Assembly (NCBI GenBank): GCA_031404455.1
Contig: JANNHP010000075.1
Location: 1-29,536, forward strand
Length of the DNA: 29,536 nt
From: JANNHP01 sp031404455
GTDB taxonomy: Bacteria > Planctomycetota > JAJSAM01 > JAJVHW01
Reading direction: 5' to 3'
The translations under genes and the position numbers were made by a program. Positions 7,469 to 14,808 of this stretch are shown one piece after another; positions within the stretch are counted from its first letter, which is position 1, and each line of letters opens with the position of its first letter. The notes beneath the pieces are model-generated. The model worked only from the letters and a program-made list of their open reading frames with translations. It had not been told where the DNA came from and did no database searches.

Positions 7469-8499
7469 TCCCCGACCCCGTCACGACGCCGCCGGGCGCG
7501 ATCCCCACCGTCGCGTGGCGGAGCGCGTCGCCCGGCGGCCTGCCCGGCGCGCTGGAACTGATCGACCAGACGCGACTCCCCCACGAAGCGGTCGCGTTGC
7601 GCTGCACTACGGTCGAGGAGGTCCGCGAGGCGATCCGCCGGCTCTCGGTGCGTGGCGCGCCCGCGATCGGCGTCGCGGCGGCATACGGTCTCGTCGTCGG
7701 CGCGCAGACGACGGCGCCGGCCGAGTTCCGCGAACGGCTCGCGCACGCGGCGGACCGTCTGCGCTCGGCGCGTCCGACCGCGGTGAACCTCGCGTGGGCG
7801 ATCGACCGGTGCGTCGCGTCGGCGCGGGATACGACGTCGCTCTTCGCCGAGGCGCGCGCGATCCACGCGGAAGACGAACTCGCCTGCTCCGCGATGGGCC
7901 GCAACGCGCTGCCGCTCGTCCGCGCGGGCGGCGTCTACCTGACGCACTGCAACACGGGGCGCTTCGCCGCGACGGGCATCGGCACCGCGTTCGGCGTGTT
8001 CGTCACCGCACACGCCGCGGGACTCGATCCGTTCGTCTACGCCACCGAGGTCCGTCCGCTGCTGCAGGGCGCGCGGCTGACCGCGTACGAGTTGCGCGAG
8101 CGCGGCATCCGCGGGGCGCTGCTGCCGGATTCCGCCGCCGGCGCACTGCTCCGTTCGGGACGCGTCGAGGCCGTCTTCGTCGGCGCCGACCGCATCGCCG
8201 CGAACGGCGACGCCGCGAACAAGATCGGCACGTACCCGCTCGCCGAACTCGCACGCGCGTGCGGCGTGCCGTTCCACGTGGTCGCGCCATCCTCCACCGT
8301 CGACGCGTCGATCTCCGATGGTTCGCTCATCCCCATCGAGGAACGCCCGGCCGCGGAAGTCCTGGGGTTCCTCGGGGTCAACTCGGCTCCCGACGGATTC
8401 CCCGTCTGGAACCCGGCCTTCGACGTCACGCCTGCCCACCTCGTCTCCTCGCTCGTGACGGAGCGCGGAATCCACCGGGCGCCGTACCGGTTCGCCTGA
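7465..8499 (+). CDS. mtnA: S-methyl-5-thioribose-1-phosphate isomerase
   Basis: Converts 5-methylthioribose-1-phosphate to the ribulose form in methionine salvage. The 344-residue product has IDQTRLPHE, RGAPAIGVAAAYGL, LTHCNTGRFAATGIGTAFG containing the catalytic cysteine, EVRPLLQGARLTAYEL (usually ETRPLLQG), and VGADRIAANGDAANKIGTY with the catalytic aspartate, followed by HVVAPSSTVDASISDG. The archaeal eIF-2B-related R15P isomerases are relatives, but the motif set and length fit MtnA. Start is GTG 7465 overlapping the purE stop. Co-transcription with purine genes could link methylthioadenosine recycling to nucleotide supply (inference). No other mtn gene is visible in the window. Confidence 0.93.
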   Translation: MIPDPVTTPPGAIPTVAWRSASPGGLPGALELIDQTRLPHEAVALRCTTVEEVREAIRRLSVRGAPAIGVAAAYGLVVGAQTTAPAEFRERLAHAADRLRSARPTAVNLAWAIDRCVASARDTTSLFAEARAIHAEDELACSAMGRNALPLVRAGGVYLTHCNTGRFAATGIGTAFGVFVTAHAAGLDPFVYATEVRPLLQGARLTAYELRERGIRGALLPDSAAGALLRSGRVEAVFVGADRIAANGDAANKIGTYPLAELARACGVPFHVVAPSSTVDASISDGSLIPIEERPAAEVLGFLGVNSAPDGFPVWNPAFDVTPAHLVSSLVTERGIHRAPYRFA

Positions 8500-8502
8500 G
8501 AG

Positions 8503-8874
8503 TCAGCTCCCGCGCGTCCCGCGGGCCGAGCGGATGAGCGACTCCATGTGCCCGAGGTAGCCGTCGAGCGCCTTGCGTCCGGTCGCGGTCAGCCGGTACT
8601 GCGTGCGCGGCACGCGGCCGTCGAAGTCCTTCGCGCACGAGACGTAGCCGGCCTCCTCGAGACGGCGCGCGTGGACCGCCAGGTTGCCGTCGGTCAGCCC
8701 GAGGAGATCGCGGAGTTCCTGGAACGTGAGGATCGGATTGGCCGCGAGCGCGCTCACGATCCCGAGCCGGGCCCGCTCGTGGATGAGCTGTTCGAGTTTC
8801 CCCGTCGCCGCGCTCGCGCCGGCGATCCGGCGAGGAGTTCGCACCGCGTTCGTCCGTCTCGCCGAGTCAGCCAC
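8503..8874 (-). CDS. Winged-helix transcriptional regulator (HTH_34 type)
   Basis: A 123-residue DNA-binding protein. After a basic N-terminal tail (1-25), residues about 27-110 match the HTH_34/MarR-like winged helix: LEQLIHERARLGIVSALAAN, then FQELRDLLGLTDGNLAVHAR (recognition-helix region), RLEEAGYVSC, and the wing PRTQYRLTATGRKAL. No ligand or metal site is obvious. Start is GTG 8874, overlapping the stop of the upstream membrane-protein gene by 8 bases, so the pair is co-expressed. The palindromes at 9510-9523 and 10962-10975 are candidate operators, one upstream of its own operon. Family call is firm; target and inducer are inferred or unknown. Confidence 0.9.
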   Translation of the reverse strand: MADSARRTNAVRTPRRIAGASAATGKLEQLIHERARLGIVSALAANPILTFQELRDLLGLTDGNLAVHARRLEEAGYVSCAKDFDGRVPRTQYRLTATGRKALDGYLGHMESLIRSARGTRGS

Positions 8875-9481
8875 CGTTGCGCCTCCAGATCACGAAACCG
8901 GACGCCATGTGCAGGCCTCCGAATCCGAGCGCCATCCACAGGTCGCCCGATTCCGCCGGCGCGAACAGCGCGGCCGAGCCGAGGACCATGAAGCACGCTC
9001 CCAGCACGCGGATGATGCGGATCGAGAACGCACCCGCGGTCACGAGACCGGCGCCGTACAAGAGGAGCCAGGTTCCGGGGAGCGCCTCGTCGAGGCCCGC
9101 GCGATGGAGCGCCAGCGTGAGCAGCGCGCCTGCGGCGAGCGGCGGACAGAAGCACCGGACGAACTTCGATCCGACTCCTCGCAGGATCGGTGTCCCGGCG
9201 CGCCGTGCCTTGCGCGAGATCCCGGCGAGTCCGAGCACCGCGGCGGCGCACGCTGCGACGAGCCACACGGCGAGCCACGCGCCCGGAGCATGCTGCATCG
9301 TCGCGAGCACGGCCGCGCCGCACGCGACCGCACCCATCCCCATCCCGGCGAAGCCGGGCACCGCGGTGAAGGTCCCGGAGCTCTCCATCGTCTCGCGGAT
9401 GAAGCGCAGGTCCTCGGCCGCGCGACCGTGGAGCGCGGGTGCGGCGGGGCGGACGATGCGCAATCGTTCTGACGCCGGCAT
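8867..9481 (-). CDS. Multi-pass membrane protein paired with the winged-helix regulator
   Basis: A 204-residue integral membrane protein of unknown function. A short cytoplasmic N-terminus carries LRFIRETMESSGTFTAVPG (residues about 25-43). It is followed by about five or six hydrophobic segments, for example MGAVACGAAVLATM, WLAVWLVAACAAAVLGLAG, AAGALLTLALHRAG and VLGACFMVLGSAALFAP. Start is ATG 9481. The gene overlaps the regulator gene by 8 bases, and a candidate operator lies 29-42 bases upstream of the ATG. From memory, similar regulator plus RxIRExM-type membrane protein pairs occur in other deep-branching phyla. It may sense or respond to membrane state, but no ligand or enzyme motif is visible. 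Confidence 0.85.
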   Translation of the reverse strand: MPASERLRIVRPAAPALHGRAAEDLRFIRETMESSGTFTAVPGFAGMGMGAVACGAAVLATMQHAPGAWLAVWLVAACAAAVLGLAGISRKARRAGTPILRGVGSKFVRCFCPPLAAGALLTLALHRAGLDEALPGTWLLLYGAGLVTAGAFSIRIIRVLGACFMVLGSAALFAPAESGDLWMALGFGGLHMASGFVIWRRNGG

Positions 9482-9509
9482 GCGCGGAGGGTAACTCGCC
9501 GTGCCCCCT

Positions 9510-9523
9510 GGAAAGTGCTTTGC
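9510..9523. promoter_or_regulatory. Candidate operator A (GGAAAG-TG-CTTTGC)
   Basis: Imperfect palindrome in the 61-base gap upstream of the membrane-protein/regulator operon. It matches 12 of 14 positions of the palindrome at 10962-10975. Location upstream of a winged-helix regulator operon suggests autoregulation (inference). Confidence 0.55.
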
Positions 9524-9542
9524 GGGAGAGAGTGCCGGCCGG

Positions 9543-10190
9543 CTACCGCCCGCGCCGGGCGTAATCGTCGGGAAGGACGGGAGGAGCGACGAGGTGGACG
9601 ACCGCCTCGTAGAAGCTCGTCGCGCCGCGGAAGTCCGGGTTCGAGCCCTCCATGAACGGCGGATCGCCGATCGTCGAGGCGCCGAAGAAGGGCCTCATGT
9701 ACCACGCGCACTGCCCGCCGGCGAACAGGCTGATCGCGAGCCACGCGGCGAGGATCGTCGCCGACCGCCCGGTGCCCAGACGATCCCTGCGCGCGAGCCG
9801 GAGCGACTGGCGCACGAGAGCCAGCGCACCGCCGCACGCAATGAACACCACGTTCAGCCCGAGGAAGTACGGGTACTCGTGGAGCGACGTCTCCGTCGGC
9901 TGAGCGATGGTGAGCGCGAGGAACCACGAGACGGGCGCGAGCGACGCGAGGAGCGTCGAGAGGTCCGCGAACGTTGCGAGCGAGACGCGCAGCGAGTCCG
10001 CGAACGTCAGCTCCCGCGTCACGAGGAGCGTGCACGCGAAGAACGCGAACGCGCAGATCAGGGCGGTGAGGAGGATCAGCGCGGGGAACTTCACGACGTC
10101 CCAGGCGGCGAGCCGGAGGCTGTGGACCGAACCGATCGCGAACCCGTAGGCGGCGGACGTCCAGAGGATCGTCAGGACCGATCTCCTCAT
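9543..10190 (-). CDS. Multi-pass membrane protein, second gene of pair
   Basis: A 215-residue membrane protein with no family I can name. Start is ATG 10190 in an ATGA overlap with the preceding gene's stop, giving MRRSVLTILWTSAAYGFAIG. About five hydrophobic helices follow, including ALILLTALICAFAFFACTLL, LASLAPVSWFLALTIA, YFLGLNVVFIACGGALALV and ATILAAWLAISLFAGG. The C-terminus has a hydrophilic, aromatic stretch (WYMRPFFGASTIGDPPFMEG) ending in a basic RRGR. The frame is open further upstream to 10307, but that extension is arginine-rich and overlaps the neighbour, so I reject it. Confidence 0.82.
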   Translation of the reverse strand: MRRSVLTILWTSAAYGFAIGSVHSLRLAAWDVVKFPALILLTALICAFAFFACTLLVTRELTFADSLRVSLATFADLSTLLASLAPVSWFLALTIAQPTETSLHEYPYFLGLNVVFIACGGALALVRQSLRLARRDRLGTGRSATILAAWLAISLFAGGQCAWYMRPFFGASTIGDPPFMEGSNPDFRGATSFYEAVVHLVAPPVLPDDYARRGR

Positions 10191-10900
10191 CCACGCAGTC
10201 CCAGCACCCCGGCCATTCGCCACACGATGAAGACGAGCAGCGGCACCCACGCGAAGATCGCGTACCGCATGCCTCCGCCGTCGCCGAGGCTGCTCGCCGC
10301 GAGGCACCGCCGCATCTGGACGATGCCGAGCAGGAGCGACAAGCCGAGGAGCGCGCGCGTCAGTCCGGCGGGAGTGACGACGGAATCGTCGCCGGCCCGC
10401 GTCGTGAGGTCGATGAACCAGACGATCGGGCAGAGCCCGAGCGTGAAGAGTGCAGCGGTCGCCGTGATCACGAGGGAGAGCGACAAGTTCCTGACGAGCG
10501 TGATCCGGAAACCGAGGAACTGCAGGAGCACGTGGAGACTGGGGAGGCAGATCAGCAACGACCCCGTGAAGAGGACCGAGACCTTCCAGAAACTGCCGAC
10601 CGGCGAGAAGGCGCCGAAGGGCACCGCCGCGACGAGGCTCGTGGCCGCGAGCACGACCGTGAGCAGTCCGAGACTCTCGCCGGTCGAGAAGTTGCCCGCG
10701 AGACGGTCCACCGAGCCGAGCACCTGCGCCGCCATGAGATCCGGACGGACGAGGGCCCGCCGCATCTCGCCCGGAGACAACGGTCTGCCGGCGTCGCCGA
10801 GAGGTTCCGCCGGTCCGGACGAGCGGGACCGCGCGACCGCCGTCGCGGCCTCAGCGCCGCCGCGCGGTCCGCTGCCTGCGTCCGGAACGTCGTCGCTCAT
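10187..10900 (-). CDS. Multi-pass membrane protein, first gene of pair
   Basis: A 237-residue membrane protein with no family I can name. Residues 1-50 are hydrophilic and Ala/Gly/Arg-rich. Several hydrophobic helices follow: LGLLTVVLAATSLVAAVPFG, VSVLFTGSLLICLPSLHVLL, LSLSLVITATAALFTLGLCP, ALLGLSLLLGIVQM and YAIFAWVPLLVFIVWRMAGV. Start is ATG 10900 and the stop overlaps the next ATG by 4 bases, so the two membrane proteins are probably made together and may form a complex. A three-half-site palindrome lies 52-75 bases upstream and matches the one near the winged-helix regulator operon, suggesting shared control. Confidence 0.84.
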   Translation of the reverse strand: MSDDVPDAGSGPRGGAEAATAVARSRSSGPAEPLGDAGRPLSPGEMRRALVRPDLMAAQVLGSVDRLAGNFSTGESLGLLTVVLAATSLVAAVPFGAFSPVGSFWKVSVLFTGSLLICLPSLHVLLQFLGFRITLVRNLSLSLVITATAALFTLGLCPIVWFIDLTTRAGDDSVVTPAGLTRALLGLSLLLGIVQMRRCLAASSLGDGGGMRYAIFAWVPLLVFIVWRMAGVLGLRG

Positions 10901-10951
10901 GGTGTGGTGCTCCGGGGGACCCTGCGGATCCCGTCACACGATCGCCTACGT

Positions 10952-10975
10952 ACTTTGTCTTGCAAAGTTCTTTGC
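10952..10975. promoter_or_regulatory. Candidate operator B with three CTTTG/CAAAG half-sites
   Basis: ACTTTG (10952-10957), GCAAAG (10962-10967) and CTTTGC (10970-10975) alternate in orientation. GCAAAG-TT-CTTTGC is a perfect 6+6 palindrome with a 2-base centre. Its near-copy lies at 9510-9523. The site lies between the divergent genes at 10900 and 11139 and could control either; it is closer to the minus-strand start. Confidence 0.6.
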
Positions 10976-11030
10976 GTTCGAGCCGGTTGTGGAACTCCGC
11001 AATTCGACGCGACCGTGGCGGCCGGCCGGC

Positions 11031-11070
11031 GGAGCCGCTGCCGGCTCCCGGCGAGGCTGGGCAGCCTCGC
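11031..11070. repeat. Two tandem perfect hairpins in a 5' leader
   Basis: GGAGCCG/CGGCTCC (11031-11037 and 11042-11048, 4-base loop) and GCGAGGCT/AGCCTCGC (11051-11058 and 11063-11070, 4-base loop) are separated by 2 bases. They lie 69-108 bases before the ATG of the 11139 gene. No U-tract follows on either strand. They may shape the leader mRNA; function is unknown. Confidence 0.6.
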
Positions 11071-11138
11071 GTCGGAACGCGTTCATCCTGAGCCTCGCTT
11101 CGTGCCGATGAGAGACCGCCTCTCACCTTGAGGATCGA

Positions 11139-14100
11139 ATGGCATTCGAGGGTGACCTCTCCAATCTCGGACTCGGCGACGTCCTCCAGACGATCGCGAT
11201 GTCGCGTCAAGTCGGAACGTTCGTCCTCCGCGGCGAGGACGAGCGCCGCCTCGCGTGCGGACCGCAGGGACTGGCGCTGCTCAGCTCGCGCAAGTCGCTC
11301 GGGCTGAAGATCGGCACCGTGCTCGTCGGCACCGGCAAGATCACCCAGGCCCACCTCGATCAGGCGCTGAAGCTCCAGGCCAGGAGCCGCGACCTGATGC
11401 TCGGCCAGATCCTCGTCGAGCAGGGCGCCTGCAGCGCCGAGGACGTCCGCGCGGCGCGCCGCTACCTCGCCGCCGAGGAGATCTTCACGCTCTTCCAGTG
11501 GACGGGCGGCCAGTTCGAGTTCCAGGACGGCCAGCCCGACATGACGGGGCCGTTCGCGGACCTCTGGTTCGACGTGCCGAGCCTCGCGATGGAGGCCGCG
11601 AGGCGTCTCGACGAGCTGCCGCGGATCGCCACCGCAGCGCCGATCGGCGAGGTCTTCGTCGCCGAGGGCGCGCCGGACCCGGAGCGCGAGCACATGCTCG
11701 AGAACCGGGACATCGCCCGCCTCTACCACCTCTGCGACGGCTCGCGGACGGTGCACGACGTGCTCGACGCCTCGTACCGCGCCCGGTTCGACACCCTGAA
11801 GGGACTCCAGACCCTGCGCGAGGCGGGTCTCGTCCGGATCGCGACGAAGGACGAGATCACCGCCGCGGGCCGCACTGCGATGTCCGCGAAGGACCACGCC
11901 CGGGCCGCGCGGCTCTTCCGCCGCGCCAGCGCCTACGACCCAGAGGACGACGGTCTGCGCCAGGACATCGCCGACGCGCTGCGCGACTCGGGCGACAAGC
12001 GCCAGGCCGCCGAGGAGTTCGTCCGGATCGGCAACGCACGCCTCGCCGCCGGCAGGGACCTTCCCGCCATCGAATCCTTCCGCGTGTCGGTGCGCCTCGA
12101 CAGCGCCAACCCCGCGGCGCACGAGGGCCTCGCCCGGGCGCTGGCTGAGAGCGGACTCGCGAACGAGGCGGCGGAGTCCGCCGCGACGTCCGCGCGCATC
12201 AGGATCCAGAACGGCGATTTCGAGGGCGCGAAGGCGGTCGCGGAGCTGGGCCTCTCGCAGCGAGCGGGCGACCCGCAGCTCCTCGCGGCCCTCGCGAACG
12301 CCTGCCATGGTCTCGGCGACACGCCCGAGGCGATCCGTCTCCTCGACGAAGCCGTCGAGCGGCTCGAGAAGTCCGCCGACGATCCCAGGCGGCTGCTCGA
12401 GATCTACAAGCGCATCGCCCAGCTCGACCCGGACCGCAGGGACTGCCTTCGCAGGTCCGAGGAACTGCAGGCGGTGGAGGCGACGCGCAGGAAGCGCCTG
12501 CTCCACCGGCTCGCGATCGCCGGCGGCGTCCTCGTGCTCGCCATGGCTGCCGTGCCCTTCGTCGGGGGAGCGTCAGCCGCGTCGAAGATCCTGAAGGCGC
12601 AGGCGCTCGTCGACGAGTCGAACACCGAGGAGGCGCGCGCGGTCCTCGCGACGATCGAGGACGCGTCCCTCACGCCGGACGAACTGGTCGAGAAGGCCGG
12701 GATCGAGGCGCGCATCGAGGCCCTGATCCACCCGCCTCAGAACACTGCGCTCCGCAAAAAGTTCGCGAGCGCCGTGGAGGAGCTCGTCAACTCGGGCAGC
12801 AACTGGATCCACGAGGAACGAGTCGCCGACGGGCTCACGGCCTTCCTCAAGATGGCGGACGTGCTCGACGGCACCGACGCGCGCAAGGTCAAGGCCCTGG
12901 ACTCGACGGACTACGCGAAGGTGAAGGCGGAGGCGCTGAAGAACGTGCAGGACGCGCTCGGCCTCGCCGCGAGCAGGAGCCAGTCGGCGGCCGCGCGGAT
13001 CACGGCCCTGCTCGACCGCTTCACCGACGACGTGTGGAGGCGCGAGGACCTCGAGGTGCTCCACGACCTCATCTCGCAGTCGGGGAAGCTCCTCGAGACG
13101 ACAAGGGCGGAGGACTGGAGCCGCGTCCCCGACCTCGTGCAGCGCCTCGTCGCCCAGACGCAGGCCCCGAAGGACGCGAGCGACCGTACGACGATGGAGT
13201 CCGCGTCCGTCATCGCGGAGGCGTGCAAGCGCCTGACGAGGGACAACGAGCGGGCCATCGCGAGAGCGCGGCGCAAGGAGTTGAAGGAGAGCTACAAGTC
13301 CTGCTACGCGAACGGGATGATGTTCGAGCGCGACGGCCGCATCGAGGAGGCGCTCGGCGAGTACGACCGGTTCCTCGCGCGCTGCGAGGACCTTCGCCAG
13401 GCCGCGCCGGCTTCGATCTACGCGCCGCTCGTCACGGAACTGCTCGGGGGCGAGATGCAGCTCGACCAGCGGATCCGCACGCGCCGCAACCGGCTCGCAG
13501 CGATCGTCCACGAATCGGACGAGGCCCAGACCGCCGAGGCGAACGACGACGTCGAGACGGCCTACCGAATCAGGAAGCACCTCGTGCACGACAACCCGGA
13601 CCTCGACCTGTCGCGGCGGTTCCAGATGCCGCTCCGTATCGAGACAGCGCCTTCGGGCGCCGAGGTCTTCCTCGACGACGGATCCCCGACCGGCCGTGCG
13701 ATCGGCCGCACGCCCGTCGTCACGGCCTACCCCATCGACGCGGGCGCGAGGTTCCAGGCGCGCCTCGACGGCTACAAGACCGTCGAAATCGTCCGCAAGG
13801 CGGCCGCCGAGGATCTCTCCGGTGTCGAGCGCATCGAGCTGCCGAAGCTCGCGGCGTGGACGGCGAAGCCGGCGGGCATGACGGAGTCGGCGTGCGCCGA
13901 GGCCCCCGGCTGCGTCCTGACCGCGAGCCGCAGCGGCATCGTCCGCCGCATCGACGCGAGCACGGGCGAGGAGCTGGCCCGTTTCGACCCTGGGCTGCTC
14001 GACGGCTTCGCGGGAGCGCCGCTCGTGCGCGGCGACCGGGTGTTCGTCTCGGCCCTCGACGGGCGGACGTTCGTGCTCGGCCTCGCGCGCCTCGACAAGA

Positions 14101-14801
14101 TCGCGGAGATCGAGACGGGTCCGGTCCGCGCCACTCCTCTCTCGACGCCCCGCGGGGTCCTCGTCGTCGACGAGAACGGCGAGGCGCGCCTCCTCGACGA
14201 CGCGGGCGGGGTCGTCTGGAAGAAGAAGATCGGCCGCGTGCGGCTCGATCCGGCGGCTTCGGGATCGCGCGCGCTGATGATCACCGCGGACGCCGAGCTC
14301 CTGCTCGTCGACGTCGCGACCGGAGACGTCGTGCGCCGGACCCAGCTCAAGAACGAGGTCCAGTGGGGTCCGCCGACGGTGCGGGCGGGGCGCGCGTTCT
14401 TCGCGAACGACGGCGGCGAGATCGTCTGCTGCGACGCGACGACCCTCGAGGTCGACTGGACTCACACGGTGGACGGCCCGGTGCGCGGGCGCGTCTCCGC
14501 GACCGACCTCCGCGTCGTCGTGTGCACGGTGAACGGCTCGATCCACGTGCTCGACGCCGAGACCGGCGGCGTGCTCTCGAGGACGATCGTGGGCGGACGC
14601 GTCGAGGACGGTATCTGCGATCTCGCGGACGGAGGGTACGTCGCCGTCACGAGGAAGGGCGGCGTGCTCCGCTTCGACGCCAAGGGTCAGATCGTCTGGA
14701 AGTACGACGCCGGCGAGGACATCGGGTCGCCGCCGCGACTCGTCGCGGACCGCGTCGTCTTCGTCACGCGCAAGGGCGCGGTCATCGCGCTGACGCCCTA
14801 G
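11139..14801 (+). CDS. DUF4388-TPR-transmembrane-PEGA-PQQ propeller protein
   Basis: A 1220-residue bitopic membrane protein. Residues 1-65 match DUF4388 (FEGDLSNLGLGDVLQTIAMS, then GTFVLRG). Residues 66-135 resemble the MshEN-like helical module (GTVLVGTGKITQAHLDQAL, GQILVEQG). TPR-like helices cover about 245-440. A single transmembrane helix is at about 458-478 (LAIAGGVLVLAMAAVPFVGG). A long helical region spans about 480-825, then a PEGA domain at about 829-890 (RIETAPSGAEVFLDDG, GRTPVV, ARLDGYKTVEI). A PQQ/WD-like beta-propeller fills 905-1220 (GIVRRIDASTGEELARFD, GSIHVLDAETGGVLSRT). GAGGA precedes the ATG by 4 bases. DUF4388 and TPR are cytoplasmic and PEGA plus propeller outside if the helix exports the C-terminus. 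It looks like a cell-envelope sensor or scaffold; its ligand is unknown. Confidence 0.93.
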   Translation: MAFEGDLSNLGLGDVLQTIAMSRQVGTFVLRGEDERRLACGPQGLALLSSRKSLGLKIGTVLVGTGKITQAHLDQALKLQARSRDLMLGQILVEQGACSAEDVRAARRYLAAEEIFTLFQWTGGQFEFQDGQPDMTGPFADLWFDVPSLAMEAARRLDELPRIATAAPIGEVFVAEGAPDPEREHMLENRDIARLYHLCDGSRTVHDVLDASYRARFDTLKGLQTLREAGLVRIATKDEITAAGRTAMSAKDHARAARLFRRASAYDPEDDGLRQDIADALRDSGDKRQAAEEFVRIGNARLAAGRDLPAIESFRVSVRLDSANPAAHEGLARALAESGLANEAAESAATSARIRIQNGDFEGAKAVAELGLSQRAGDPQLLAALANACHGLGDTPEAIRLLDEAVERLEKSADDPRRLLEIYKRIAQLDPDRRDCLRRSEELQAVEATRRKRLLHRLAIAGGVLVLAMAAVPFVGGASAASKILKAQALVDESNTEEARAVLATIEDASLTPDELVEKAGIEARIEALIHPPQNTALRKKFASAVEELVNSGSNWIHEERVADGLTAFLKMADVLDGTDARKVKALDSTDYAKVKAEALKNVQDALGLAASRSQSAAARITALLDRFTDDVWRREDLEVLHDLISQSGKLLETTRAEDWSRVPDLVQRLVAQTQAPKDASDRTTMESASVIAEACKRLTRDNERAIARARRKELKESYKSCYANGMMFERDGRIEEALGEYDRFLARCEDLRQAAPASIYAPLVTELLGGEMQLDQRIRTRRNRLAAIVHESDEAQTAEANDDVETAYRIRKHLVHDNPDLDLSRRFQMPLRIETAPSGAEVFLDDGSPTGRAIGRTPVVTAYPIDAGARFQARLDGYKTVEIVRKAAAEDLSGVERIELPKLAAWTAKPAGMTESACAEAPGCVLTASRSGIVRRIDASTGEELARFDPGLLDGFAGAPLVRGDRVFVSALDGRTFVLGLARLDKIAEIETGPVRATPLSTPRGVLVVDENGEARLLDDAGGVVWKKKIGRVRLDPAASGSRALMITADAELLLVDVATGDVVRRTQLKNEVQWGPPTVRAGRAFFANDGGEIVCCDATTLEVDWTHTVDGPVRGRVSATDLRVVVCTVNGSIHVLDAETGGVLSRTIVGGRVEDGICDLADGGYVAVTRKGGVLRFDAKGQIVWKYDAGEDIGSPPRLVADRVVFVTRKGAVIALTP

Positions 14802-14808
14802 GGCGTCA
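14791..14808. repeat. 18-bp perfect palindrome holding two convergent stop codons
   Basis: TGACGCCCTAGGGCGTCA is its own reverse complement. The central CTAG contains the TAG stop of the plus-strand gene (14799-14801) and of the minus-strand lipoprotein gene (14798-14800). Both proteins therefore end in Thr-Pro. It may act as a bidirectional hairpin terminator, though there is no U-tract. Confidence 0.85.

Noticed and set aside
9501..11111. Plus-strand open frame of 536 residues
   Set aside because: Antisense to the two membrane-protein genes, whose hydrophobic frames and ATGA overlap are convincing.
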